From positions 1 through 37,442 of IMG/VR virus record IMGVR_UViG_3300032048_000009: DNA of 37,442 nt; one strand, written 5' to 3'. Positions 1 through 6,027 of this stretch are shown here, in pieces. Both the position numbers and the translations under genes were made by a program. The notes beneath the pieces are model-generated. The model ran no database searches, had not been told where the DNA came from, and saw only the letters and a program-made list of their open reading frames with translations. Position 1 is the stretch's first letter. Each line of letters opens with the position of its first letter. Origin of the DNA: a virus.

Positions 1-49
1 CAATTACGCCACTAGCATATGCTCCGAGCGTTACTTTGAAGTCTTTCAT
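1..49 (-). CDS. Small phage protein, 5' fragment (runs off window)
   Basis: Only the first 16 codons are inside the window; the translation begins MKDFKVTLGAYASGVI and continues past the left edge. The start is supported by a strong GGAGG Shine-Dalgarno a few bases upstream (GGAGGTGGCACATG). It lies inside the 3' end of the preceding 56-aa gene in another frame, overlapping it by 38 bases. The visible part is too short to assign a family. Confidence 0.55.
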   Translation of the reverse strand, partial: MKDFKVTLGAYASGVI

Positions 50-182
50 GTGCCACCTCCGATCTTATATCTAATAAAGCATCTAAGTGTTTTTGCCATA
101 TAGGCTTAGCGCCTTCAGGAGCTGTTGTTACCATTCGACGCAGGCGCTCTATTCTATTTAAAAATAATAAATAGTCACTCAT
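12..182 (-). CDS. Hypothetical 56-aa protein
   Basis: A 56-codon frame begins MSDYLLFLNRIERLRRM and ends ...NARSIC. It is charged, with no membrane segment, and looks largely helical (leucine and arginine spaced as in an amphipathic helix). The start overlaps the stop of the upstream membrane peptide as ATGA, which implies translational coupling; a GGAG (GGAGACTTAAATG) provides the ribosome site. The 3' end overlaps the next small gene by 38 bases. I do not recognise a family. It belongs to the run of tiny early or accessory genes at the left end of the phage replication side. Confidence 0.55.
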   Translation of the reverse strand: MSDYLLFLNRIERLRRMVTTAPEGAKPIWQKHLDALLDIRSEVAHERLQSNARSIC

Positions 183-331
183 TTAAGTCTCCAAAGCACA
201 AAAAATAGTATAATTAAAGCAGGTTGTAAGATTACAAATATAACAATATTTGCTAATTCATAACCCATACCGGTATGGTACCCTATTGTTTCTAGTATAT
301 AAACACACTTTAAAAATAAATTATCTATCAT
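179..331 (-). CDS. Small membrane peptide, 50 aa
   Basis: A 50-codon frame begins MIDNLFLKCVYILET. Residues about 26-47 form one strongly hydrophobic stretch (alanine, isoleucine, valine, leucine, phenylalanine) followed by the basic end WRLK, so a single inner-membrane helix is likely. The start has an AAGGAG ribosome site (AAGGAGAAAGCATAATG), and the stop of the upstream oxygenase-like gene overlaps it as TAATG. The stop overlaps the next start as ATGA. Function is unknown. A host-takeover or superinfection-related membrane peptide is possible, but nothing in the sequence proves it. It is not near the lysis genes, so holin is unlikely. Confidence 0.5.
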   Translation of the reverse strand: MIDNLFLKCVYILETIGYHTGMGYELANIVIFVILQPALIILFFVLWRLK

Positions 332-882
332 TATGCTTTCTCCTTGTAATGTAAAAATAATTGGGTCTGGTATAGGCCTATAAATTTATCTCTTCCATGG
401 CGTATTCTAGAGCCACTATAAATTAAAGCATCCCCAGGATGTAATAAAATACTTTCTCTTTCTCCATCTTCTTCAACATAAATAGGCCAACAATAATCCT
501 TAGGTCCGTTAGTACCCATATTAATTGTAGCTGAATATTGTAGGTCTTCTGAGTCTATATGAGGAGGTAATACACACCCGGTGCCATATATTCTATAAAA
601 AGATCTAAACGGTATCAATTTACACTCTGTAATTTTTTCCATTTTTTTATGACAAAATTTTAAATAAGCTCCTCCTAAAGAATCATTAGCTCTTATGTCA
701 ACACAAAAACCAATTCCAGGTTCGTATTTAGTTACAAACTCGTTTGGTCCGTTTATTGTCTCTATTTCTATTTTATCTTTTTCCGATAACACATAAGCAT
801 AAGTATCAAATATTTCAGCCAGCTCCGGTGAAATAAAATTTTCTACTTTCTTTTTTATAAGTTTAGCTTCTTTGCAACTCAT
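331..882 (-). CDS. 2OG-Fe(II) oxygenase-like protein
   Basis: The 183-aa product resembles the 2-oxoglutarate/Fe(II)-dependent dioxygenase fold (prolyl-4-hydroxylase-like), which couples decarboxylation of 2-oxoglutarate to oxidation of a substrate. The visible metal triad is H108-x-D110 in PPHIDSED and H162 in SRIRHGRD, with the usual preceding HPGDALIYSG strand and a closing strand (QTQLFLHY). The basic residue normally found about ten positions after the distal histidine, which holds 2-oxoglutarate, is not obvious there: Q172 occupies the spot. A longer frame upstream starts inside the HNH gene. I chose the start beginning MSCKEAK because it leaves only a 20-base overlap with the HNH stop. 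The substrate is unknown. Such genes are common accessory genes of marine phages and may modify protein or nucleobases. Confidence 0.7.
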   Translation of the reverse strand: MSCKEAKLIKKKVENFISPELAEIFDTYAYVLSEKDKIEIETINGPNEFVTKYEPGIGFCVDIRANDSLGGAYLKFCHKKMEKITECKLIPFRSFYRIYGTGCVLPPHIDSEDLQYSATINMGTNGPKDYCWPIYVEEDGERESILLHPGDALIYSGSRIRHGRDKFIGLYQTQLFLHYKEKA

Positions 883-1252
883 TATTACTTTTCTTTTTAT
901 TATCGAGGGGTGATAGATATTGTAGGTTTCCAATAACATGTAAACCAGAGACATTTTTACCCTGTAGAGGCAGATCATGATCTACTTCCATGCCCAGGGG
1001 AGTATTTTTATAAAATTCTTTTATCTCATCTTTTTCTTCTTTTGTTAGCTTTAATGTTCTACGCAATCTGTTTATTTTATTAATTGCAGCGCGCGCTCTA
1101 TTAGTAGCTACACCATTAGGGCTTGCTGCCCATTTAGCTTGGCGCAACCTTTTATTTTCTTTCCCCTCTGGTGTTGAATCATATTTAGCTGAAGTCTTGC
1201 GGTTGGTAATTTTACCCTTTTCAGTTTGTAAATATCTTTGATATTTATTCAT
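863..1252 (-). CDS. HNH homing-type endonuclease
   Basis: This is a 129-aa basic protein whose C-terminal half carries an HNH (beta-beta-alpha metal) nuclease core. A central EVDHDLPL motif supplies the first histidine, followed by GKNVSGLHVIGNLQYLSP, with the middle asparagine and late histidine/asparagine, and a final NKKKSN. The N-terminal half is rich in lysine and arginine with YQRYLQTEKGK-like repeats typical of DNA-binding arms of phage HNH proteins. I prefer the second ATG (MNKYQRY) because AGGTGA lies six bases ahead of it and it overlaps the upstream stop as ATGA; the first ATG, at 1258, abuts the ribosome site. It probably nicks or cuts DNA, either as a selfish element or in genome processing. 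It sits among accessory genes rather than beside terminase. Confidence 0.8.
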   Translation of the reverse strand: MNKYQRYLQTEKGKITNRKTSAKYDSTPEGKENKRLRQAKWAASPNGVATNRARAAINKINRLRRTLKLTKEEKDEIKEFYKNTPLGMEVDHDLPLQGKNVSGLHVIGNLQYLSPLDNKKKSNNELQRS

Positions 1253-1491
1253 ATACATTCACCTGATTTTTTACCCCGTGCTTCAATGCCGCCTTCTACG
1301 TTTTCACGGCATTGATACGCTGGAAGTGTTACCCAACCTTGGGATGAACATTGTGGACAATCTTTTGAAACTGTCCCTTTTTCCCAGCGGGATGGATATT
1401 TTACTAAATGATCAAAGAATCTAATAAAACCATTCCCATTACAACGTGGGCAAATAGCTTTAACGTCGTGCTCGCCCGTTAGATCTACCAT
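1249..1491 (-). CDS. DnaJ-type zinc-finger-like small protein
   Basis: This 80-aa protein has two CxxC pairs in a DnaJ cysteine-rich style: CPRCNGNGF near residues 14-22 and CPQCSSQGW near residues 45-53, about 30 residues apart. That spacing would bind one zinc ion. The start (MVDLTGEHD) has a GAGGA ribosome site located inside the preceding 59-aa gene, which it overlaps by 32 bases, and its stop overlaps the HNH start as ATGA. Likely role is protein or nucleic-acid binding; no enzyme motif is visible. Similar Cys-rich small proteins are common near phage replication genes, but I cannot name a specific family. Confidence 0.65.
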   Translation of the reverse strand: MVDLTGEHDVKAICPRCNGNGFIRFFDHLVKYPSRWEKGTVSKDCPQCSSQGWVTLPAYQCRENVEGGIEARGKKSGECI

Positions 1492-1639
1492 GTTTTTTCC
1501 TCATTTCTTTTTCTAATAAAAACTCTATCACTTTTTGTACACTTACTGGTACTTCAAAACGATTATGAGCTAAATCTACTAGTTTCATATGTGTACCGGT
1601 TGATACACTTACTGATTTAAATCGACTGATATCTGGCAT
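1460..1639 (-). CDS. Small basic protein, possible DNA binding, 59 aa
   Basis: This 59-codon frame starts MPDISRFKSVSVSTGTHMKL, continues with a predicted helical middle (VDLAHNRFEVPVSVQKVIEF), and ends in a basic tail (RKKHGRSNGRARR). A beta strand (KSVSVS) followed by two helices, the second beginning PVSVQKVIEFLL, is reminiscent of a ribbon-helix-helix or CopG-like DNA-binding fold. That is an inference from pattern only. The start has an excellent AAAGGAGG ribosome site (AAAGGAGGACAAAATG) and lies about 28 bases after the predicted start of a minus-strand promoter, so it is the first gene of the left-end accessory operon. A repressor of the adjacent divergent promoters is an attractive but unproven role. 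Confidence 0.6.
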   Translation of the reverse strand: MPDISRFKSVSVSTGTHMKLVDLAHNRFEVPVSVQKVIEFLLEKEMRKKHGRSNGRARR

Positions 1640-1673
1640 TTTGTCCTCCTTTAATTATCATATTCTATGGGAC

Positions 1674-1701
1674 TTTATAGAGCAAATATTAGATTTGACA
1701 A
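1674..1701 (-). promoter_or_regulatory. Sigma70-like promoter, leftward accessory operon
   Basis: On the minus strand the -35 TTGTCA (1701-1696) is followed by a 16-base spacer and -10 TATAAA (1679-1674), each one base off consensus. Transcription would start near 1667, about 28 bases before the ATG at 1639. Its -35 box physically overlaps the -35 of the plus-strand promoter at 1695-1722. Confidence 0.5.
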
Positions 1702-1722
1702 TAGTTTATTTTAATTTATTAT
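1695..1722 (+). promoter_or_regulatory. Sigma70-like promoter for plus-strand mini transcript
   Basis: A perfect -35 TTGACA (1695-1700), a 16-base AT-rich spacer and -10 TATTAT (1717-1722, one mismatch) point rightward. The expected start is near 1729. No plus-strand ORF follows. An intrinsic terminator ends transcription about 50 bases later. The -35 overlaps that of the divergent minus promoter. Confidence 0.55.
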
Positions 1723-1728
1723 AGAAAA

Positions 1729-1779
1729 ATCTTCTCACCTTCATATGTCGGTAGCTTTTTTGAGCTGCCGGCATTTTTT
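1729..1779 (+). ncRNA. Predicted ~51-nt phage small RNA
   Basis: Between the plus-strand promoter and a plus-strand intrinsic terminator lies room for a transcript of about 51 bases. It would have a pyrimidine-rich 5' tail (AUCUUCUCACCUUC) followed by an 11-bp hairpin and a U run, which is the architecture of a minimal Hfq-style regulatory RNA. No start codon with a usable frame exists in it. The unpaired tail contains CACCUU, which could pair with AGGUG-type ribosome sites. The alternative is that the hairpin simply blocks antisense transcription into the polymerase operon. The call rests on sequence signals only. Confidence 0.4.
1745..1779 (+). terminator. Intrinsic terminator, plus direction
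   Basis: The arms 1745-1755 (ATGTCGGTAGC) and 1764-1774 (GCTGCCGGCAT) pair over all 11 positions as plus-strand RNA, two of them being G-U pairs, with an 8-base loop and a run of six T ending at 1779. In minus-strand RNA the same two positions would be C-A mismatches and no U run follows, so the direction is plus. Confidence 0.65.
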
Positions 1780-1793
1780 GTTGATTTTCCGGG

Positions 1794-2003
1794 CTAATTT
1801 CTGTTTAAAGTTAGGGAATCTTCTATGTAATTAAACACAACTTTTCCGTTTAGGTATTGAGTGTGATGAGCTTTGCACGTCATACATTGATAAACTCTAC
1901 TTGTTTCATGCCCTGTTATTAAACGTATAAAAGGAACGTAAGCTCTACACTGTTCACATACTCCTAGTGTAATCTCTACTGGATCGTTACTGCTGTATGT
2001 CAC
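1794..2003 (-). CDS. Zinc-ribbon protein, 69 aa
   Basis: The product has CEQC and CMTC about 24 residues apart, a simple zinc ribbon, with an aromatic C-terminal part (KVVFNYIEDSL). A longer frame begins at an ATG at 2024. I chose the GTG at 2003 (VTYSSNDPVE) because AAGGAG sits exactly nine bases upstream of it (2018-2013), whereas the ATG has no ribosome site. With this start the overlap with the polymerase stop is 17 bases. It is the last gene of the polymerase operon. The fold suggests nucleic-acid or protein binding; the function is unknown. Confidence 0.65.
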   Translation of the reverse strand: MTYSSNDPVEITLGVCEQCRAYVPFIRLITGHETSRVYQCMTCKAHHTQYLNGKVVFNYIEDSLTLNRN

Positions 2004-3846
2004 CCCAGGTGTCTCCTTCTTCATAGTCTACTTTGTTAGGCACCTGCAATTCTATCGCCGACTCCATAACTTTGCAAATTGTTTTCGCCTGTTCCATATT
2101 CTCCACTGATATATCAAGCTCGTCATGTATTTGTATATGGGGAATCACCCCCTCTCTGTACAAGGCCAACATAGCTTTTTTTGTCATGTCCGCAGCTGAT
2201 CCTTGGATCAACTTGTTCAAAGCTTTGTACGTGAACGCGCGTTTAATCATCCCCTTACCATTATATTCGTTTATAGCATCTTCATATGGTAGAGGTTTAT
2301 CTACATTAAATCCATGTGGTTCCCACATATCGAAGTGACATATACGACCACCTATGGTTCTTATCTTTCCTTTATGATTGGCTCTTTGTTGAACTACTTT
2401 ACTTAACTCGTGTACAAACGGAGCCATCTGTTTATATGTGTTCCATATATTTTCTGCCTCTTCTTTAGTGTTACCCAGTTCACCCATTAGTTTATTTTTA
2501 CCCATACCATACATCATACCCAGATTAATTGTCTTTGCTTGCTTACGATCAATACCAGCCATGTCAGCTACCATCTGGTGGAAGTCTGCTTCTCCTGCGT
2601 GATATTTTTCTACTATTCGATCTGCACCGGGTATAGGGTATGCGTTTGCAAAGTGCACCAAAATTCTAGGCTCTTGTTGAGCGTAGTCAAAGCAACCCCA
2701 CTTGCAACCTTCTTCTGGAAGAAATATAGATCTAATCATAGGACCTATTATTTTATGCTTCGCTGGTATCTGTTGTAAGTTAGGATTAGCATAACTAAAT
2801 CTACCGGTGACAGTCCCACCTTGATCAGATCTTAGTTGATTAATATTTGCATGAATACGTCCGTTGTGTGAATGTTTAGTTATAGAGTCTATAAAAGTTG
2901 AATGTGCTTTATTGTATTCTCTAGCTACAGATATACTCTCTATTAGATCATTATTATGATGCTTCATAAAGTTTTTGGTAAAACTAGGTTGCCCCGTTGG
3001 GGTCTTATCATACTCTATCTTTAATTTATCACACATCTCTTGTATTGAAGAAGCTGCCCATATATCTATGTCTATACCTGTTTCTTTTTTTATATTGTGT
3101 AATATTTTTTCTTCTCTATTTTGAAAATCCTTTTTAATTTTTGCTGCTTTTTCTAGATCAACACGTACACCTTTAAATGTCATATCAACTAACATAGGAA
3201 ACAAATTAGTTTCTAATTCTAGAATCTCGTTTAAGTCTTGTTCTTTTATTTCTTTTTGTAGAGCATCCCAAAGTTTTAAAGTTGCTTCCGCATCTCTCTC
3301 AGCATACTCACCTACATACATTGCAGGCATTTGCCACATATCAGACTTAGCATTAATACCAGCCTCACTTGCATACTGTCTAAGAATAGCTTCATCTTTA
3401 CCTACATCTAAATAATCTTTTGCTAGTGAGTCTAAAGTGTATCTAAATCTATTCTCATTTACTAATGAAGAGGCAATCATAGTATCTACTATTTTACCTT
3501 TCATCTTAAAGCCGCGGGCCGCGATCCACGATACGTCGTACATTGCATTATGAAATATCTTAATGGCTTCTGTGTTGACTACATTCTTCTCGAACCATCT
3601 CCAAACTAATCCCGCATCGAGATTACCTCCAGCATGGGCAATAGGAAGATAACCTTTCCACCCATCAACAGCTACAGCTATGCCAATAATTTCTCCATCA
3701 CCTCTGATGGCTCCTGGTCCTAGCGTAGTTAAGTTTGGGTCTTTTGTTTCTAAGTCGATCGCTATCTTAGTAGCTCCAGTTAGGTCCGGTAATTGTTGCG
3801 GCACAGTCCACTCTGTTTTCGTGGCGAACATATCCCCTGTTATCAT
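1987..3846 (-). CDS. Family A DNA polymerase with 3'-5' exonuclease
   Basis: This 619-aa replicative polymerase copies the phage genome and proofreads. The exonuclease domain is at about residues 25-195: D31-x-E33 (Exo I), N100...D104 (Exo II) and YAERD with D185 (Exo III). The polymerase domain has the T7/Pol I motifs: motif A around D387 (DYAQQEPR), motif B R434-K435...Y446 (RKQAKTINLGMMYG) and motif C H574-D575-E576 (IQIHDELD). No 5'-3' exonuclease domain is present, and the length fits phage Pol A enzymes (about 580-700 aa). AAGGAG lies nine bases before the ATG, which overlaps the DUF3310 stop as ATGA. No thioredoxin-binding insert of T7 size is evident. It is translated after the SF1 helicase and DUF3310 in one operon. 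Confidence 0.97.
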   Translation of the reverse strand: MITGDMFATKTEWTVPQQLPDLTGATKIAIDLETKDPNLTTLGPGAIRGDGEIIGIAVAVDGWKGYLPIAHAGGNLDAGLVWRWFEKNVVNTEAIKIFHNAMYDVSWIAARGFKMKGKIVDTMIASSLVNENRFRYTLDSLAKDYLDVGKDEAILRQYASEAGINAKSDMWQMPAMYVGEYAERDAEATLKLWDALQKEIKEQDLNEILELETNLFPMLVDMTFKGVRVDLEKAAKIKKDFQNREEKILHNIKKETGIDIDIWAASSIQEMCDKLKIEYDKTPTGQPSFTKNFMKHHNNDLIESISVAREYNKAHSTFIDSITKHSHNGRIHANINQLRSDQGGTVTGRFSYANPNLQQIPAKHKIIGPMIRSIFLPEEGCKWGCFDYAQQEPRILVHFANAYPIPGADRIVEKYHAGEADFHQMVADMAGIDRKQAKTINLGMMYGMGKNKLMGELGNTKEEAENIWNTYKQMAPFVHELSKVVQQRANHKGKIRTIGGRICHFDMWEPHGFNVDKPLPYEDAINEYNGKGMIKRAFTYKALNKLIQGSAADMTKKAMLALYREGVIPHIQIHDELDISVENMEQAKTICKVMESAIELQVPNKVDYEEGDTWGDIQQ

Positions 3847-4064
3847 TTATACTGCTCCTTTAGTTTATTTAAAAACCAAATAGCTTTATCTAAATCTTCA
3901 ATGGGTTTTTTCTTATACTCGTGGCGCCAAATATATTTCAACGCCGATCCCTGTAAGTAGTATCGAAAGCCATACCCTTGGCATGACTTGATAGCATCAA
4001 TGCATTGGATATCACCTTTATTATAGTGTGATGGATAGTTTACTGGATCGTGTTTCTTCTTCAT
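3843..4064 (-). CDS. DUF3310 family protein (SaV-like)
   Basis: This 73-aa protein matches the phage DUF3310 pattern throughout: DPVNYPSHY near the N terminus, CIDAIKS, then YYLQGSALKYIWRHEYK and a terminal EDLDKAIWFLNKL. The family is widespread in phages, usually beside DNA metabolism genes, and is sometimes labelled nucleotide kinase without firm proof. Biochemical role remains unclear. It overlaps the helicase stop by ATGA and the polymerase start by ATGA, so all three are likely made from one message in fixed ratio. It is full length for the family, with no abnormal features. Confidence 0.85.
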   Translation of the reverse strand: MKKKHDPVNYPSHYNKGDIQCIDAIKSCQGYGFRYYLQGSALKYIWRHEYKKKPIEDLDKAIWFLNKLKEQYK

Positions 4065-5635
4065 GTAGATAACAAATCATGAACTTGTAGATTATAAGCT
4101 AGATTGTATTTTCTAGGTTCTATTATAATTAACTGCTTTCTAGCTCTAGTTACTGCAACATAAAACTTTCTATGGGACTCATTGCCTCCATAGTGCTTTT
4201 CTCCCCATGAAATGTCTACGTAAAGAATTACTACGTCTGCTTCAGCTCCTTTAATAGAACTAATAGTAGCAATTCTAACTTGAGAGGGATCAGTAAGTTT
4301 CTTGCCAGAGTCTAAGATATTTTTTATATATTGAACCTCTTCATCTGGTAGTTTTAAAAAAGACTCATCCCAAGGAGCATCAGTTAATAAACCAAACTTA
4401 TCCATACATTCTTTTAAAGTATAACTTTTTAAATCCTCCGGTGCTTTCTTACCTGACTTGTATCCATGTTTAACATTAGTCTTTAGATAACCATAAATAT
4501 TTTTTATTTTATCACCTGTAAGTGTGTACCCTTCTCTAAATCTTGCCCAATCATCGATAGCATTAATCTTCTCCGCATTCATTGGTTTAGAAGTTCGACT
4601 ATCATACTTTATACCTGCTTTTTTAAATTCACTAACGGCCTCTTTTAAAGTGCTATTAGTAGCAGCCAAAACTAACAAGGTCATACCTCTGTTCGCTTCC
4701 ATGTGGGTAGCCACTGATGGCATGATACCTCCTAAGGTATAAGCTCTGTTTATGGTACCTTCTTCATCTGCTGGTAAATAAGTTTTAGGTATTCTCTCAT
4801 CATCATTAGAAATAATTCTCTCCGCTAGTGTATGCATCTTTCTAGGAACTCTAAAAGACTGTGTTAAATCTTCTCTTTTAAAATCTTTTCGTTTATCAAA
4901 GGATCTAAACTTGTCTACATCAGCTCCTGACCAAACATAAATAGCTTGGTCATCGTCACCTGCTATATGTACTTCGCCGGCATTTTCTATTAGTCTTTCT
5001 ATACAATCCCATTGTATTAAACTTAAGTCTTGTGCTTCATCTACGATTAAAACTTTAAATGAAGGAACAGTTTCTTTTTGTGCAAACTCTAATAAGAAAT
5101 CGTTATAATCATACAGTCCTTTTTCTTTTTTAAATTTTGTAAGTTCTTGGTCCAGTAAGTAAGCAATGTTTTTTCTTAATCTAGAATCACGTTGGTTATT
5201 AAAAGCTTGTTCTATTGTTAGTTTGTGACAGACAGCTTTATTTACTAGAAATAAATAAGGGTTCTTTGTGTTTAATAATTTACCCTCGTTATCAAATGGG
5301 TCCTCCCAATGATTCATTTTAATACTAATAGAAAAAGGAATTTTTCTACCGAGCTCTGAGTAATCACTGGACTCCATAATATTATTTTTTATTGCTGGAC
5401 ACTCTGCTAATGCTAGAGAGTGTAGTGTTCTAAAATTTTCAAAAGCATCAGGAACGTTTGCAAACTCAGGAAAAGCTTCGATGGCTCTTCCTTTAGCTTC
5501 GTTCGCAGCAACTTTAGTAAAAGAAATATAAGCTATATCTCTTGGGTGTATTCCCTCAGCTATACATCTTTTAACTTGTTCAATTAAAGTATAAGTTTTA
5601 CCGGTGCCCGGAGGGCCTATCCATAATTTATTCAT
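4061..5635 (-). CDS. SF1 (UvrD/Rep-like) DNA helicase
   Basis: This 524-aa ATP-driven DNA translocase has the superfamily 1A motifs: Walker A GPPGTGKT (7-14), motif Ia YISFTKVAANEA, motif II VDEAQD with D199-E200, motif III GDDDQAIYVWSGAD (about 226-239), an arginine-bearing QSFRVP motif IV, and motif VI FYVAVTRARKQL near residue 500. It is shorter than UvrD (about 720 aa) and has reduced 1B/2B regions, which is typical of phage versions. It probably opens the fork or handles recombination intermediates for the Pol A downstream. It is the first gene of the helicase-DUF3310-polymerase operon, with a candidate promoter upstream at 5679-5707. Confidence 0.93.
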   Translation of the reverse strand: MNKLWIGPPGTGKTYTLIEQVKRCIAEGIHPRDIAYISFTKVAANEAKGRAIEAFPEFANVPDAFENFRTLHSLALAECPAIKNNIMESSDYSELGRKIPFSISIKMNHWEDPFDNEGKLLNTKNPYLFLVNKAVCHKLTIEQAFNNQRDSRLRKNIAYLLDQELTKFKKEKGLYDYNDFLLEFAQKETVPSFKVLIVDEAQDLSLIQWDCIERLIENAGEVHIAGDDDQAIYVWSGADVDKFRSFDKRKDFKREDLTQSFRVPRKMHTLAERIISNDDERIPKTYLPADEEGTINRAYTLGGIMPSVATHMEANRGMTLLVLAATNSTLKEAVSEFKKAGIKYDSRTSKPMNAEKINAIDDWARFREGYTLTGDKIKNIYGYLKTNVKHGYKSGKKAPEDLKSYTLKECMDKFGLLTDAPWDESFLKLPDEEVQYIKNILDSGKKLTDPSQVRIATISSIKGAEADVVILYVDISWGEKHYGGNESHRKFYVAVTRARKQLIIIEPRKYNLAYNLQVHDLLST

Positions 5636-5678
5636 AGTGATCTTCTTTCATATATTGTTACGTTAATAGATACACATA

Positions 5679-5707
5679 AGTATAAATTACAACAAATGTC
5701 AAAACAA
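5679..5707 (-). promoter_or_regulatory. Candidate promoter of helicase-polymerase operon
   Basis: On the minus strand, TTGTTT (5707-5702), a 17-base spacer and TATACT (5684-5679) would start transcription near 5672, about 37 bases before the helicase ATG. A TTGACA box (5702-5697) also occurs inside the spacer but has no good -10 at the right distance. The rest of 5636-5811 is AT-rich with a repeated CATATATG/GCTATATATG pattern near 5735-5755, and no gene. Confidence 0.35.
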
Positions 5708-5811
5708 AAATTGTCTCATGTGGGCTCATTTAATCATATATGCTATATATGCCATATCCATAGAATATTATTTAACACACCTCTGTATTTGTAGGTTAAT
5801 AGTTGTATTTA

Positions 5812-6027
5812 TTAGGCTGTAGTTGTGTTTTTTCTTAACCAATCAATTAATCCTTGTTCTAAAAAGTATGGTGTATTTCCTATACGAATATATGGGACTT
5901 TGAATGTGCCGTGCCGAATTTTCTTTCGAAGAGTGTCTTGTTCAAATCCTCTCGGAATTCCTCGATCATTCATCCAGTCTCTAATTTTAGCTATGTGAAC
6001 GTACTGGTTAGAAAGGGCTGTCATCAT
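5812..6027 (-). CDS. Small HTH (excisionase/MerR-like) DNA-binding protein
   Basis: This 71-aa protein begins MMTALSNQYVHIAKIRDWMND. An early helix pair is followed by DTLRKKIRHGTFKVPYIRIGNTPYF and a last helix (LEQGLIDWLRKN). The order helix, strand with IRIGNTPYF, then W-L-R helix is like the winged-helix fold of small excisionase/AlpA/MerR-type proteins, in which the wing carries the glycine. That is a fold-level inference, and there is no integrase in the window. It overlaps the primase stop by 20 bases and closes the SSB/primase block. It could be a regulator or a replication accessory protein. Confidence 0.55.
   Translation of the reverse strand: MMTALSNQYVHIAKIRDWMNDRGIPRGFEQDTLRKKIRHGTFKVPYIRIGNTPYFLEQGLIDWLRKNTTTA

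Noticed and set aside
266-277. Perfect 12-bp palindrome CATACCGGTATG
   Set aside because: It lies inside the 50-aa membrane peptide frame with no further symmetry or spacing to a promoter; probably chance plus coding constraint.
883-978. Upstream extension of the oxygenase frame to 978
   Set aside because: It would overlap the HNH gene by more than 110 bases and adds an unrelated hydrophobic stretch; the MSCKEAK start fits better.
1729-1744. Small-RNA tail as a specific antisense to a particular phage ribosome site
   Set aside because: CACCUUC-type matches occur at several places in coding sequence (for example near 17385 and 29370) and none is convincingly at a start codon, so no target is claimed.
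5812-6027. Excisionase implying a temperate phage
   Set aside because: The fold resemblance is weak and no integrase, repressor or attachment site is present, so lysogeny is not supported.
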